Shown one piece after another: positions 43,522 through 56,200 of a DNA stretch of 64,000 nt. The translations under genes and the position numbers were made by a program. Positions within the stretch are counted from its first letter, which is position 1, and each line of letters opens with the position of its first letter. Source of the DNA: Paragyromitra xinjiangensis (taxonomy: Eukaryota; Ascomycota; Pezizomycetes; Pezizales; Discinaceae). A model generated the notes under the pieces. That model searched no databases. It was not told the origin of the DNA and worked only from the letters and a program-made list of their open reading frames with translations. The DNA is taken from assembly GCA_038503065.1 (NCBI GenBank), contig JBCAMK010000004.1, forward strand, positions 1,997,001 to 2,061,000. The letters are read 5' to 3'.

Positions 43522-43700
43522 TGTTGGAATAGTAGGCACGTTGGCAGGTAAAAACAGATTGCTTGCTAGAGGTAGACAGTACAACCCCTATCTAAATACT
43601 CGAATAACCCCCGGGTACCCGTGTGCTCAGGTGTCTGTCTCTCACTAATCTCTGTGCCCGAACCCATGGCTAAGTAGCCTCGTAAACGGCAGTTCCAACA
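43522..43700. mobile_element. Solo LTR, Ty1/copia-like, 179 bp
   Basis: Begins TGTTGGAA (43522-43529) and ends TTCCAACA (43693-43700), a perfect 8-bp terminal inverted repeat of the TGTTGGAA...TTCCAACA type usual in copia LTRs. Flanking pentamers cctag and accag agree at three of five positions, so the target-site duplication is decayed or absent. No internal element sequence is adjacent on either side, hence a solo LTR. Confidence 0.65.
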
Positions 43701-43935
43701 ACCAGTAGATATTTTTGCGAGTGATATTTTATGAATAAAAGATACTATCATCAGTTCAATGGCTCAAAATTTCCACAAGATCCCTCCAGCCTAGCATATT
43801 TGATCAAGAAGACTGTATCGAAACAAGAATCCCGTGTATGTAGTTAGAACCAACCCACTAGACGAACTAAAACGAAGCACTCCTATCGTTTGTATAAAAC
43901 CTGAGTAGTGATTGCTAAATACTGCGACCAAACGA

Positions 43936-45564
43936 CTACCAGTTAGCATAGTCGAAAGCTTTTCGAAATTCCTCAGCGTAATCCAATGTCCTCCCGGTAC
44001 AGTCACTTTGTTCCGCCTTTTGCATGGCCTCGGGCAACCTTGAGCAAAAAATGTGAGCATGATCCGAAACGACACCCGAGGAAGCTTACCAGCCCTGTAT
44101 ATTTTTGATCCGTGCTTTATTCTGTGACTTAATGTTAGTCTAGCGTTACGTCCAAGGAAGACATTCTATTCTTACCGAAGGATGTGTCGAAAGAAATTGC
44201 GGCGGTGCAAATTGTTCGGCTTCCTCCATTCTCTCCCACACGTCAACTGCCTTCGCGGGATTGTACTAATTCCAACATCAAATCTAGCCCCACTAACCCT
44301 AAAAAAAATTGTGAAGAGCAGCATACGCAAGCTTGTGCCATCATCATCAACCCAATGTAATCCGCCTAAGATAACCAACATTAGCCCTTCCCAAAATTGA
44401 GAAAGGAATTTCTCAGAAGTACTTCAGCCTGAGTCACAGTCAACAAAAATATCATAAAGCCAAACTAGGTACCCTTTAGGGCAGACTGACCTCTTGCTTC
44501 CTTGACCCAGGGCGTAAATAGACTAAATCCATAATGTTACCAAGGATGCTAGTGTCCCCACCGCTCGCAAGGGCGATCAGAAGTAGTCCTGCCATAGCAA
44601 GAAACGATTGGCTCATCCGCTCGGAAGCATGATGGGCGACAGTGTGCGCAATTTCATGTGACATAACAGCTGCCAGCCCGTCTTCGTCACCGGAAATCTC
44701 TAGAATACCGCTGATGTACCCTAGTTTTAGCAGGCTACCTAAATAGGTTCAAACTCTGGAATTCACTAACCTAAATACGAAAACCTTTCCGCTACCCGGA
44801 GGTAAGTATCAAGAACTAGACTTCATCAATTGAGGTCCCTCAAACAACTTACCCAGGGATAACAAATGCATTCTTAATTGAATCATCCTTAATCACGAGA
44901 ACCTCCCATTCCAAGTCTTCCAACCCGGATACTGGCACAAGGCTAATAACATCAAAGCCATCAGCACTCCTGCTGTTAAGCAACGAGCCTAAAACTAGCA
45001 TACCGATCCAAGACCCTCTTGACAAATCGTGTGGTCGGATGCCAAGCGTGCAATATCTGACCTTCGTAATTCCGTTTTACCTCGCCGTACCTAGATCCAT
45101 GTTTCATTAATACATCAACAATGAAAGTTCACCAACTGAGAGCATAGTCACATTTGCTTTGCCATTTCAACCTCCATAGCAGGGCTCACGAAATTAAACC
45201 TCCTCCTGCCAGATACCGGGACGGTTTCCAGATTGTAAAGATAGAACGTGCCAGCACCACCAGCAGAAATCCATACAAACTTCCTTTAACTCCAAACTCT
45301 CCGGTCAGCAATCAATTCCAACCATCAAAATTGGGCGTCTGACCTAAAGCCGGGCCTCTGCCATAGCTGACGCAGCGCCTGTTTTCGGCCTTGGAATCTC
45401 TGATATTGGTATCGAGGGTCCTGGAGACGGACATACACCCTTCGTTGCTGCTGTTGCCTAACCAAAAGAGGTTGGCGGAAAACAGACTGCCTTACTGTAC
45501 CAGCGGTGAATCGTGGCAACCCCCTCGATAAGGGCATCGCAGCGGAAATATTACGCGCAAACAT
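43936..45564 (-). CDS. OMA1: Mitochondrial metalloendopeptidase OMA1
   Basis: Inner-membrane M48-family zinc protease for stress-induced quality control. Minus strand: MFARNISAAMPLSRGLPRFT, an Arg-rich mitochondrial presequence; RVYVRLQDPRYQYQRFQGRK; a membrane-linked region; SGRRRFNFVSPAMEVEMA; YEGQILHAWHPTTRFVKRVL; DLEWEVLVIKDDSIKNAFVI; the HExxH zinc site in VMSHEIAHTVAHHASERMSQ; a hydrophobic stretch (FLAMAGLLLIALASG); LVYLRPGSRKQE with the third zinc ligand (E); and FLSTHPS...SDCTGRTLDYAEEFRKAF to TAG 43936-43938. At least six introns. Start set at 45564; an in-frame Met at 45576 adds four residues. Length near 350 aa matches fungal OMA1. Confidence 0.9.
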
Positions 45565-45576
45565 GGCGATTCTCAA

Positions 45577-46385
45577 AAGCTCAAAGGGGACTCCCGCGAG
45601 GCGTCAATCGTGGTAACCTGAGACAGTTCCCAAAGGTGAGGTTGGCGTCGTTACGCGAGCTGTGGAAGGAAGATCATGTGCGGAGCCGCTTACGCTACTG
45701 TATACCTGCATGCAGCTGTCAATCAACACTAATTTAGTTAAAATGCATGATCCTACTTCCCTAAGCAGATCCGGCGCATAGATTGTATCAAGAGTTGGAT
45801 TCAGGACCCAGAACTCCATTGTAACAGACCAATTGATACTACGCCAATGATGCTTGCCAATCACTCCAAGTTCCAGATATATTGAAGACAAGCATCTCTA
45901 ATTGCGTATGTGGAGACCTAAATTTTTAACATGTGGAGTTAAATCCCCAGGTTCCAGCCGCCAACAAATAGAGAAATCTCGAGATGGGAAAGCTTCTCTT
46001 TTTACACCATGGTGCGAGAATTATGCAGCCAAAGGTGAAGGATAGGTACAAAAAACGAAATAAATATCGTGAGATATAGAAACGCCCAAAAAACGAAAAA
46101 AATATTGTACAAAGAAAGAGAATGCCAATCCAATACAAAAAAAAGGAACCGCCGCAGCGATCAGACACCATATCCTAAATCTCCAGATGTACAGCGTAAA
46201 AACAAAAGACCACCAGCTGTAAAAGAGAGACGAAAAAGAAATGTAGCCTCTTGAAGATTTTCCCACAGAACACCTCACCCCACCCACCCCAAAAAAAATA
46301 CATAAACGCTCAAAAACAAAGATATAGACTCCTACCGGCCTTCCCACAAACAGATGGGAAATATCTAGGAAACAAAATCATACGT
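45577..46385. other. Intergenic between two minus-strand genes
   Basis: OMA1 promoter and the 3' UTR of the scaffold gene. A-rich blocks at 46060-46140 and 46200-46320. Short open frames lack recognisable content. Confidence 0.45.
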
Positions 46386-49300
46386 CTAATCCTCTTCCAT
46401 CAACGAATCCTCAGTATCTCTCCATTCTCTAGCTTGAACGGAAAGTCTTTTAACGCCAACTATTCTGTCTGAATAAAGAGATTCACAAGCAGTCCTGTTT
46501 TAAACCGTTAGTTTTGCTACTTTTAATAAAACCCAAACAGAAATCATACCTATAAGTGATAGCCCTTTGCGATGAAATAACCCCAATAGCCTGCAAAACA
46601 GCCTTCCGAGAGTCCCTTGCGAAAACAGCAGGATGGCCAATCCACTCAAGCGCAGATTCTAGCTCTGCATCCAAGGCCGATACAGTGGTAGCATCGATAC
46701 CAGAAGCAGGCGTGAAATTGTGTTCAAGTGGTGGTGTCGGTGCCGAGGTATGCTGTAGTTGTGACAAAGAAACCGCACCCTCGGGGAGTTCAGGCAATGG
46801 CATATTTGGAGACGGCGCAGGTAGCGGAGGCAAACCCCCCTTACCCAATCCCTTGAGAATTGTCCTGGTCTCGCTAAGCAGAGTCTGCGCCCTATCATGT
46901 TGGCCTCGAGAAACGAGTGTCAACGCCCGGCTCAACATATCGGATGTCAACAGCTCCATGCGTCGCTGCACGACCATCGGATGTGGCGGAATTGGCGGTG
47001 AACCGGGTCGGCCATTTCTCTTCGAGTTTGATGGGGGTAACATCGTGATTGCTAGGAGGTGCGGTCGTGATAGTTGCGAAAGTGTCCCATCCCGTTGAAG
47101 ATCCCCATATGTCAAATCTGCCTGGATAAGAGGAACCTCCTCGATGCTGACTGTCCTCTGCTCATCCTGGTCATTCGAGCCACCCAACGCCTCTAACCCA
47201 GACACAATAGACTCCCACGCATCCTGAGGAGCTGTATCGGCCTGTGTGTTGTCGGGAGATATTACTAGTTGAACCAATACGTCTGCTCACATTAGCTTAA
47301 ATAAAACACGCCTCAAAGAAAAGCATCGATAACCTACCTTTCTTATCCCCAAAGCGGAGATCGCCCAAAGATGCTTCGGCCTCCCGGCCCGATGCTCTCT
47401 TCGATACATGCAATGCACCGCTTATCTTCACAAATCTTGCTGGCGATCCCTCAGGAAGCTTAAGCTTAAGCTTCGCGTTCTGATGCGAAAGTGTCTGCAA
47501 GGAGCCAATACAACCAGCGACGCATTCTCGCAACATCATCCAGTCCTTGACGTAGGTAAATTGCCCCTTTGTCCTCGTCGACAACTCTATCATGGTATCC
47601 GGTTTGTGCGTGAGACCGAGGCCAAAAGAATGAATGGTGATTCTAGATATTTGTCAGTATTGTATCAATAAAAAAGGCCAGAATGAAAACTCACTTCGCT
47701 GCTTCAGCTCTTGACACCACAAAGTCCACGTTCTCGGCATCTGAAGTTGAGGAATCACTAATCAAGAGAATAGAAGCAATAGGATTGCTCGACTTCCGTT
47801 GCATCAATAGATCCATCGCAACATTTGCTCCATCGACGACATCTGTGCGCAACGTCTTCTGGCCCACGGGGCGGACAGAATTGATAGCCTTGGCCCATCC
47901 ACCCCAGTTCTTGGCCAGCAAAGAAGTCAAAGCAACACCCCCGTTACTTGAACCAAAACTAACCAAACCCATCCTATCCCGCTCTCCGAGGTTCTGAACA
48001 AGGAACTTCAAAGCATCCCGAAGCAAGTTGATTTTAAGGCCTTGCATAGATGAAGACACGGGAATAACGACAACCACGTCAAGAGGTATGTGCATAGATT
48101 GAGGGAGGTTAGGTCTTCCTCCTCTGATGGATGCAGTATACTCAGTAGGTGCCGTGACGACCGACCGACTTCCACCATGCGTACCACTATAAGTTGAGTT
48201 GACGGAGGATACTCGCCTTGTGGTCTTCATAGTACGATAATCATCGTCGTCGACATCGGAGACGGACTGCACCTTCTCTTCATATTGAGGGCTACGAAGA
48301 GGAGCGGGGTCGATAGCGTTTAGGTCAAGTAGAGCACGTTGCCATTGGTCAAGCTGAGCGTGGTTAGGGAACAATAGATGGAATTGGGGAAGCTCGGCCA
48401 CCGAAAGGTTTAGAGTGAGAATATGCATGTTATCATCTAGAAGATCGTATGTGTTAGATATCAGATTCTTTATTTTAGGATGCTTTTTGAAAGAAAATAC
48501 CTCGAGAACTTGAATCATTGACCTTCTTCAAATGCTTCTTAATGAGGATGGAGCCCTTCAAAGTGCACTTGACGGCTCTTTTCTTTTGCTGTCCGTTTGA
48601 CCATTGAGAAGCAGCCGAAGAAACCTTTTTCTCTTTGACGCAAATAAGCATTTCGGAGAACAGATAACATTCCAACTCTTGCCATGCTTGACAATCCTTT
48701 CCGACTTTGATGGTTCCGTGAAGCCGAAGCTTTCCAAATCTGCCTAAAGATCAGTAACCAACAATAAACAAAACCATAAATTAGAACCCACCGGGAAAAG
48801 TCAAGCCCGTGCCAGTTCTCAACCCTCAAACGGAGATCCTCGGTGATTGTAGCAAGTGCTTCCAGTTCCCGTTCTCTTTCTAGTTCGCGTTCTCTTTGCT
48901 GTCGTGCCGACGCGCTTTCCCTTTCAAAGGAGTATTGACTTCGGCCCGTCGGGCTAGGAGGTTGGTATTGTTGATCATATCCTGCCGGTAAAGATGGAAC
49001 AGGCGGTATATCTTCATTGTACGAAGGCTGCCACTTCCGTTCAGGTACCTCTATCGTGACAAGACAGGTCAAACTTTGCTGGACTTTAGATCGCGTGAGT
49101 GTCGGAAATTCGCTCTTAACAGTGACAGTAGGCGGTGGTATAGGGTTAACCACAGAGTTTCGTGGGCTCAGTTCACTCTCCATGCTCTGAACATCATAAT
49201 CATGGCGACGAACAGGTGCTGCTGCAGTAACGATAGACGGATCTGGATAACCTTCGCTAGCGCTAACAGAAGCACCACTATTGTTACGCCAATGCCCACT

Positions 49301-50288
49301 ATCATGCTGTCGTTGACCAGAATCCCTCAAATCGTTACGGCTCTCTGCCCGACTGTCCCGATTCAAACTGGAAGTTCGACTACCCTGCCTACTCCGAGAC
49401 CTGCTGTTGTAGTTATCGTATTGAGGAGAAATCAACTCTCGCTCCCTCTCCCGTTCTCTTTCCCTCTCCCTCTCCCTCTCCCTCTCCCTCTCCCGCTCCC
49501 TTTCGTTTTCTCGTTCCCGTTCCCGCTCTCTTTCCCGCTCTCTTTCCCGTTCTCGCTCTCGCTCTCGATCTCTGGGTGGTTCTCGGCTGTCTGCAACTGA
49601 CACCGATCTAACGATACTACTGAGTTTTTCTACAAAAGGTCAATATAAAATATCTGCCATCACATGGCCTAGGGTCTAAAGACAAACCTATATCTAGAAC
49701 ATTCCCGCCACGACTGGAATCCAGTCCCAGTGGGGCGTTGCACTCAGGGCAATATTGAAAATCCACTTCCTTGATGTATTCATAAAAACATGCCTCATGA
49801 GCGACATGGCTACAAGAAAACTGAAGGATACGCTCCCCTCGCAGTGTATGCTCTAATGGTTCCTCACACACAGCACAACGACTCCCAACAAAAGTCCTAT
49901 CACGACGACTGCGTCCACGGTCCATGTCTAGCATGCCCGCCATGGTGTTTGGCCGATGTTGCGATTGAGAATCCGAAGCAATAGAAGGAGCTCGAACAGT
50001 GGATATTATTGAAGGAGCGACTGATCGTGTGTGTGAACTCGGTGAGTGAGCGCTATTGTTAGTGAATTGATCACCGAGGTGAGAATCACTGGCAAGACGA
50101 CGGAGGCCGAATTGTCGCTGACGAGTGGGAGGGAGACCAACAAAAGAGTTGCCCGAACTGCCCGAAACGCAGGACTCAGCAGGGGATCGAAGCTTGCTGC
50201 TGCGACGTCCACTTAGCAAGCCACGACGGTACCACTGGGGACTTTCTTCCTTCGTGCTGGGAGGTCTTGAAGAACGGAAGCTCGTCAT
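46386..50288 (-). CDS. RING-PH-VWA scaffold protein, Ste5/Far1-like
   Basis: Large multi-exon gene on the minus strand, ATG at 50288 (MTSFRSSRPPSTKEESPQWY). Domains in order: Ser-rich N-terminus; RING finger CAVCEEPLEHTLRGERILQF then CSHVAHEACF and CPECNAPL; an Arg-Glu dipeptide tract coded at about 49430-49580; a linker; a PH-like domain (LHGTIKVGKDCQAWQELECY, FSEMLICVKEK, CTLKGSILIKKHL, LFPNHAQLDQWQRALLDL); a VWA domain with a modified metal site (IPLDVVVVIPVSSSMQGLKI, DRMGLVSFGSSNG, ILLISDSSTSDAENVDF); a C-terminal region ending EDSLMEED, TAG 46386. Ste5 and Far1 of yeasts have this RING-PH-VWA order and hold the pheromone MAP kinase module at the membrane; the same role here is inferred. 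The VWA motif is PVSSS rather than DxSxS. Introns near 48440-48500, 48745-48795, 49625-49690 and others. Confidence 0.85.
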
Positions 50289-53200
50289 GTCCCGTTGGGA
50301 TGGGCGTTTAACGGCTTTTTGGGTTGTCACAGAACAACCAAAGTGATGGGTGGGAACCGGGAAAATAGAAAGCACAAGAAATGGAAGTGGCAAGAAGAAG
50401 GAAGGGGGTGTGTGAGATGTGCGATGGGTAATTGGGATTGGGATGGGATGGGATGGGGGGAGGGGGGGTGGATGGGGTAGGGGAGAAGATCGCAGCGATC
50501 CGACCGCCTGTCGGAACGTGGGAATCTTCGTTGAAAAAGGTGTGACCCGGCTAGCGCTGGTATGCGAGGGCGTTACGGGCGTGCTCTTTTCCTGTCGCTC
50601 ACAGTGTTTTGCAGGAGGTAGTTGTATGTCCCTGCCGTTCTATGAGCTCTGTCTGACCCTCTATCTCTTGCTCTTGGGACTCTAGGATTCTCGATCGGCC
50701 CAGCGGGAACTCACCAACAGCCAAATAAAGATTGTGAAAGGTAAAAGTATTTAGTTCGAGAATGTAAGGATATGTGGGGGGGGATAGTCCCGAACTCGAC
50801 TACAGCAAGGATGATAGCTTTGTCCGAACAGGGTCCCCTACTGCAGGCTGCAGAAGAGAAAATGGGATGAGGAGAAGGTAGACGAGACGTGCAGTCGGAG
50901 AGATGGTGTACAGATGAGCACGAGGAAGAGCACGAGGGATTGTTCTGAGCGAGCGGACGCGCGGTAATGGAGCGAAGTATGGCAGGAGGCTGTGGATTTT
51001 GATGATTCCTTTGAGTTGGTGATGCAAGCACGTCGGAGAGTAAGTGCTGGTGATGGAAGGTGCGTGGCAGCTACCAATACAACTCAACCATCAGCATCTG
51101 ATAGGTAGTACATGCGAATGCGAATCTCTCTTGGTTGATGCAATTGATTAAGCACGTGGAAGCTTCTACAGGTGCACCGCGTTGGTGGAGCAAGGCAGGC
51201 GAGGATGATATGTACATCCCTTTTCCCTCGCTTTGTTCATTAAACTTCTTTGAACGTTCAACCTCACGTCGCCCTTGTGCTCGCCTTAGTAAAAAGACGA
51301 AAAAGCCCCAAAGCAGCATAGCGCACGCCCTCCAGTGCGTAGCAATCTGTGGTAGGTGGGTACTGAAATGAGCCTAATCCCAAATAAGATTTCCTCACCC
51401 AACTAAGCTTTAGTCGGTAAGCGCCCAGCACCGCTTCATGTCCATGTTCCAACGGAGCGGGCCAAGGCTCTCATGGGCTCTTCTTCCGTTTCATCACTGA
51501 ATCCCCCTTTCAAGAGGAATCCCTGTTTGCGTTTTAGGAAAACGAAACATTCCCCCTCGACGAGCCATCTCCGCTCGCCCTGGAAGAAAGCCTGCAGAGA
51601 AAACACTGTCAGGTGCATCGCATCGCTCGCCTACGAGTTTTCCAAGCTTCTGTAGAGTTTCTATGCTGTGCTCACCTGTAGAGTACACGATACCGGTACG
51701 TACCCGCCTTAGATGTTGATTGCGGCTACCAGCGTAAGTATTTACCTAGAGTAGTACACGGAAGAAAAGAAAAGAAGAGAAGGAAAAGAAGGAAAGAAAA
51801 AAAACAAGATCACCACATGCGTCATCCTAGACCCTGGCATGTAAATCAGTCCAGCTGGCTCTGTGCGCAGCACTTTTTGCAACTAGACTCCTCAGTTCGA
51901 CAAAAGAAGCCAGGTGAAAATTTGACGAACAGAAAACTCCATGGATCTCGCGGAGAAAGAAAATCCCCGTCAACGGCTAGTGACTGATACGGCAGTAGCA
52001 GTTTTAGTGATTGCCCCGACAGATGCAGGTGAAAAGGTCTCCTAATGCCGGTTTTCCACGTGCCGTGCTAATGTTTAATCAGGAACTCAAGCATATGCCA
52101 CGCTTTGTGCTCGAACCTCGAGTTTTGTATTGACAACAAACCCCTCGACATCCAGAGAGTCCAGCCATTTCGCTCCTGCTCATGCCTCAGCCACTCCATC
52201 CTCGCGTGGCTCTAAAGTACGGGGTGCGGAGACGAACAGCCATCGAAAACCGGGAGCCAGCCTCCCCTGATATTGGATTAGGTCAATTTTCTGGAAGCTT
52301 TGTGGGGGAAATTTCCTCTCGACTAAATATCCAATATGAAGAAAACAAGCGAAGTGGTCATGATTGAAAGAACGGGAGGTCTGAGGTTGGGGTCGGACCG
52401 CTTCCCCCTGACATATGATATCAAGGATGCGCAAAGACGCCCGGCAGAAATACAACTACAGCATGCACCTCACAATCGATTTTGACAAAGACGTCTTCGA
52501 AGACATCGATTCTCGCTTGACACGGAGGAGAATAAGAGACCGAGGCACAAAGTGCATTTCTTCATCACGATATCAAGGAGTTGTTAATCTTTGGGACAGA
52601 AAGTGTTAGACCATATCGTGGCCCTCTCGCCAACAGCCGAGATCAAGAGAACGGAAATTGCAATCGTGTCTTAGGATACGTTTCATGAGACGTGCGTACA
52701 GGACTTCCGTGGAAGTTTAAGCCCTATAGAAAAGGTTCTATTATATCATAAATGCGCCTCATACGTCTAACATAGCAGCAAAATCGCACAATGCTTACCC
52801 AATAGAGATCAAATTTTGCGGCAAAGTAGACGAGACGGCACATCCAACCTGGTGCGGGAAATGTGGCGTGTTGGACAACCTTTTTACCGAGAACTGCAGA
52901 GCCAGGAACGAACTTACCGGGAATCTTTTGTGCTGTTGCGGCAACGGTACACAAACTATATCAGCAATGGGGTTGACAACACGACAGAAACCATTCGGCG
53001 ATCGCAAAAACTAGTAGAGATATATAATTCGTAAATTATGGTAGAGAGAAGCCCACCAAAAGCACACGCCAGAAAATAAAGACACCACAGTCCGAATTTC
53101 GGCTGCTGGTAAGTCATTCCATGGCAGCCGTATCCTTGGAGCCGGATCTAAAAAAACCAATATAAGTTTTTTTTCCCGTGCAGAAACAAGAGCCGAAACC

Positions 53201-56200
53201 CACCACGGTGGATCCAATCATTCTATTACCCCATACGTGTAGCCCCCATCCACCAAATTCCCTCGAACTCCATACCTGTAGAGTTCGATATTACCGCGAT
53301 AAAGCGAGCCGATAGAGCAGGAATTACCGGTGGAAGCGGTACAGACCCATGGTCAACAATTTTTTTCGTAGGAGAGTGGGGTGAAAGCAGGAGACACATA
53401 TTGCGTTTCAATTGCTTATTTGGCTAAGTATTATCAGCCATTCTCGCTTATGATTTGCGCGTAGGTACATAGTTGGTCGGATGTCTACAAATACGTAGGT
53501 AATAGTTGCGGCAACCCGGCGCGGCGAAATTCAAAGTATCACAGAACTTCACATCGTGCTTGTGTCGTTATAATAACGTTAATCTCGAGTGAGTAGGTTG
53601 TCATAAAAAATTCAACTCGAGAGAAAGGTTGAACCTCTGAAAAATGAGAGCTAGGCAGCATCGCATTGCTGAGGAGTCTAGACGTCTGTCTATACACCAC
53701 CCAGAATGCCTAGAGACCCCAGGAATCTGCACGGCCCTACAACCCACCGATCCTTCAATAATGGGACGTACATTTAGGTCTCACCTCCAGATGGCCTTTC
53801 CGAATAAAGCTCTTGCTATGATAGTTTGAAAACGGTAATAATCATAGGTCACACCTGGCATAATAATTCGGCAATACGCGCATCTACAATAAGCACAAAA
53901 CAGCCAGGATCCAGAGTTGCAACCACTCGAAACCCCCTGCGCCACCACTAAGCGACACACGGAAAGGTCACAAGAAGTTAGTAGCCAGTTAGTTCGTGAC
54001 CCATTTTCCAACCATACATGTAGTAACTGGCTACTAAACCCCCCACAACGGCCCAGATAGGCACACGAAGCTAGCTCCCTTTAGCCCAAAATCATGTATG
54101 GTCTACTTGAGCTGAATATATCCCGTTTAGTCAGACCCCTGGTGACCGAACCCTCGGAATCCTCTAACGGTTCTAAGAAATCGTCGGTCCAGCAACCCTA
54201 TCCAATCATTACTATTCTCTCCAAGGGTAATTATGGCGAGATTTTTTTCCCCTATCTCGATCACTTCGGTAACGGGAAATTCTACGGGACTGGGTTTGTG
54301 GCTTTCAATCGAAACAGATGATAGCGAGAGTTTGTCCCTTGTAATAATATGAAGCACTTGAGGCTCGGCCATGCCTCGTATTAGTAGTAGATCCGGTGAT
54401 AGGGCTAACCGCGAAGTGACTTCAACATCCGAAGACTGGGTAAGCTATCATGTGGATCAAGTTTTTGTGATTCAATACTTAAAGATCTACAAACTGCAGG
54501 AATGTAGATGGATTCAGAATTGAGCACTACTGGGTTGGGACACACAATTTGTGCCAATCATAGAGCTTGCAATTATTAGGGATCGTGGTACACGTGGGAA
54601 ATAAGAGCCACTTGACAGATACTACATGTGGTTTTATTACTCTTCCAGCTTGAATCAGTGGGCTTTGAGGTGCCAGGGATTCCCTCTCCCAGATACTTTC
54701 TGAAACACCTAAGCCGTGTGCAAATATAGCGAAGAGGACATGATTGGAGTTGTTGGTACTTTTGTATGCATATGCACAAAATACCAGGTATGGAGCCATC
54801 CGTGAACAAGTCATCGCTTTGTCCGGAACTTTGGGTTTCGATCACTTCCTCGGGCATATTTGCCGTACTTTTTGTGCATATATGCGCTTATATGTTAGTA
54901 GGTAAATTTTGACACCGGGAAAGTAGATACGCCATTTGGGCTTTTCTCACGGGAATGCATTAAAACCTTACTACAATGTAATCGCTAACTCCCGTGTCCG
55001 GCAGTTTTAGTTGAGACAACACAACTTAAATTCTGATACAAATAGGCCCACGGAAGGAAAAAAAAGAATATGTATCTTAGATATCGCCAAAGTGGTGACC
55101 AGTCCAAGTTAGTAGCAGTCGTCTCCTGATCGCCGGAACCAGGCGCGAGTGATAGAGTATGACGCCAACCGTTCTTTGGCCGCGGATATATCCGGAAAAG
55201 CCCCCAAGCCCTTTGAAGCACAGACATTTTCATTGGAATGTGACCTGTGCTCAAGTCCCACCATCAAGTCCCGCCATCAAGTCCCGCCATCGAGCCCCGC
55301 CACAGTGCCACAGATATTCGCTGAGGAAAAGAGCGTGGGGTGTTTGTCACGTCTTTCTCCCCTTTCCCGATAATTGGATACGGTGCCACAGCAGGCTTAG
55401 AAAAACAAAAAATATTCCAACTGTTATACTTCGGTCATGCAAGGGCCACATATCTCTTCCAGTAATATCTGTCATAATGAAATCGCTGCAAAGTGGTGGA
55501 AACAACACACTTATCCTCAGGATTGTGCAGAAAAGTGGTGCTATTATTTCTAGGTGATAATTTCCACATTCCACTAAGGCCGGAAGCTGAGAACATGCCG
55601 CGTGAAGGGATGGTGGTCAATGCGATGTTATATATGCTTTCGGAGAATGAAGCGCCTCACGTCAGGAGAACGCCCCGAAGATCAAGCACGGATGGCATCC
55701 AGAAAAAGTGTGCTAAAAGGGAGATCAGCAACACTTATCTCCGGCCCAATAGCCGACCGAAAACCCATGTTCTTGGGAATTCAATAGTGATCAAACATTG
55801 TGGATTTCCATACGGTATTTTCCGACCCATAAGTGTACGTGGACGGTGGCTTCTCTCCCCCTTTTGAGTTCAGTTGGATTTTGTTGGGTATTGTATTATA
55901 TAATCTATATAACCTATAACACCCCAAAACCACTGAATACGTATCCCCCGTAATTGCCCGGCTTGGGCCTTCGGGGGTTTGCCGGAGATCGGCCCGTGGC
56001 AGGCTCGTACCTATGTTCCTTCTATACTCCTATTAGACAGATGCCGATCCGTTTAAAAGGCTAGGCCCCTTGGTGCCCCGGTACTCAATATCCGAAGGTT
56101 TTTTTACAAAAAAATGTATTATGTGCCCCGCGATGCAGATGAATCCCGGCTTTAAGTATCTCCTCCAGTCGGCTTTGAAGGAATGTGTGGGAAAATATCA

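Noticed and set aside
49076..49600. 174-codon frame ending in Pro/Leu/Ser repeats
   Set aside because: Antisense of the scaffold gene; the repeats are the complement of the Arg-Glu tract.
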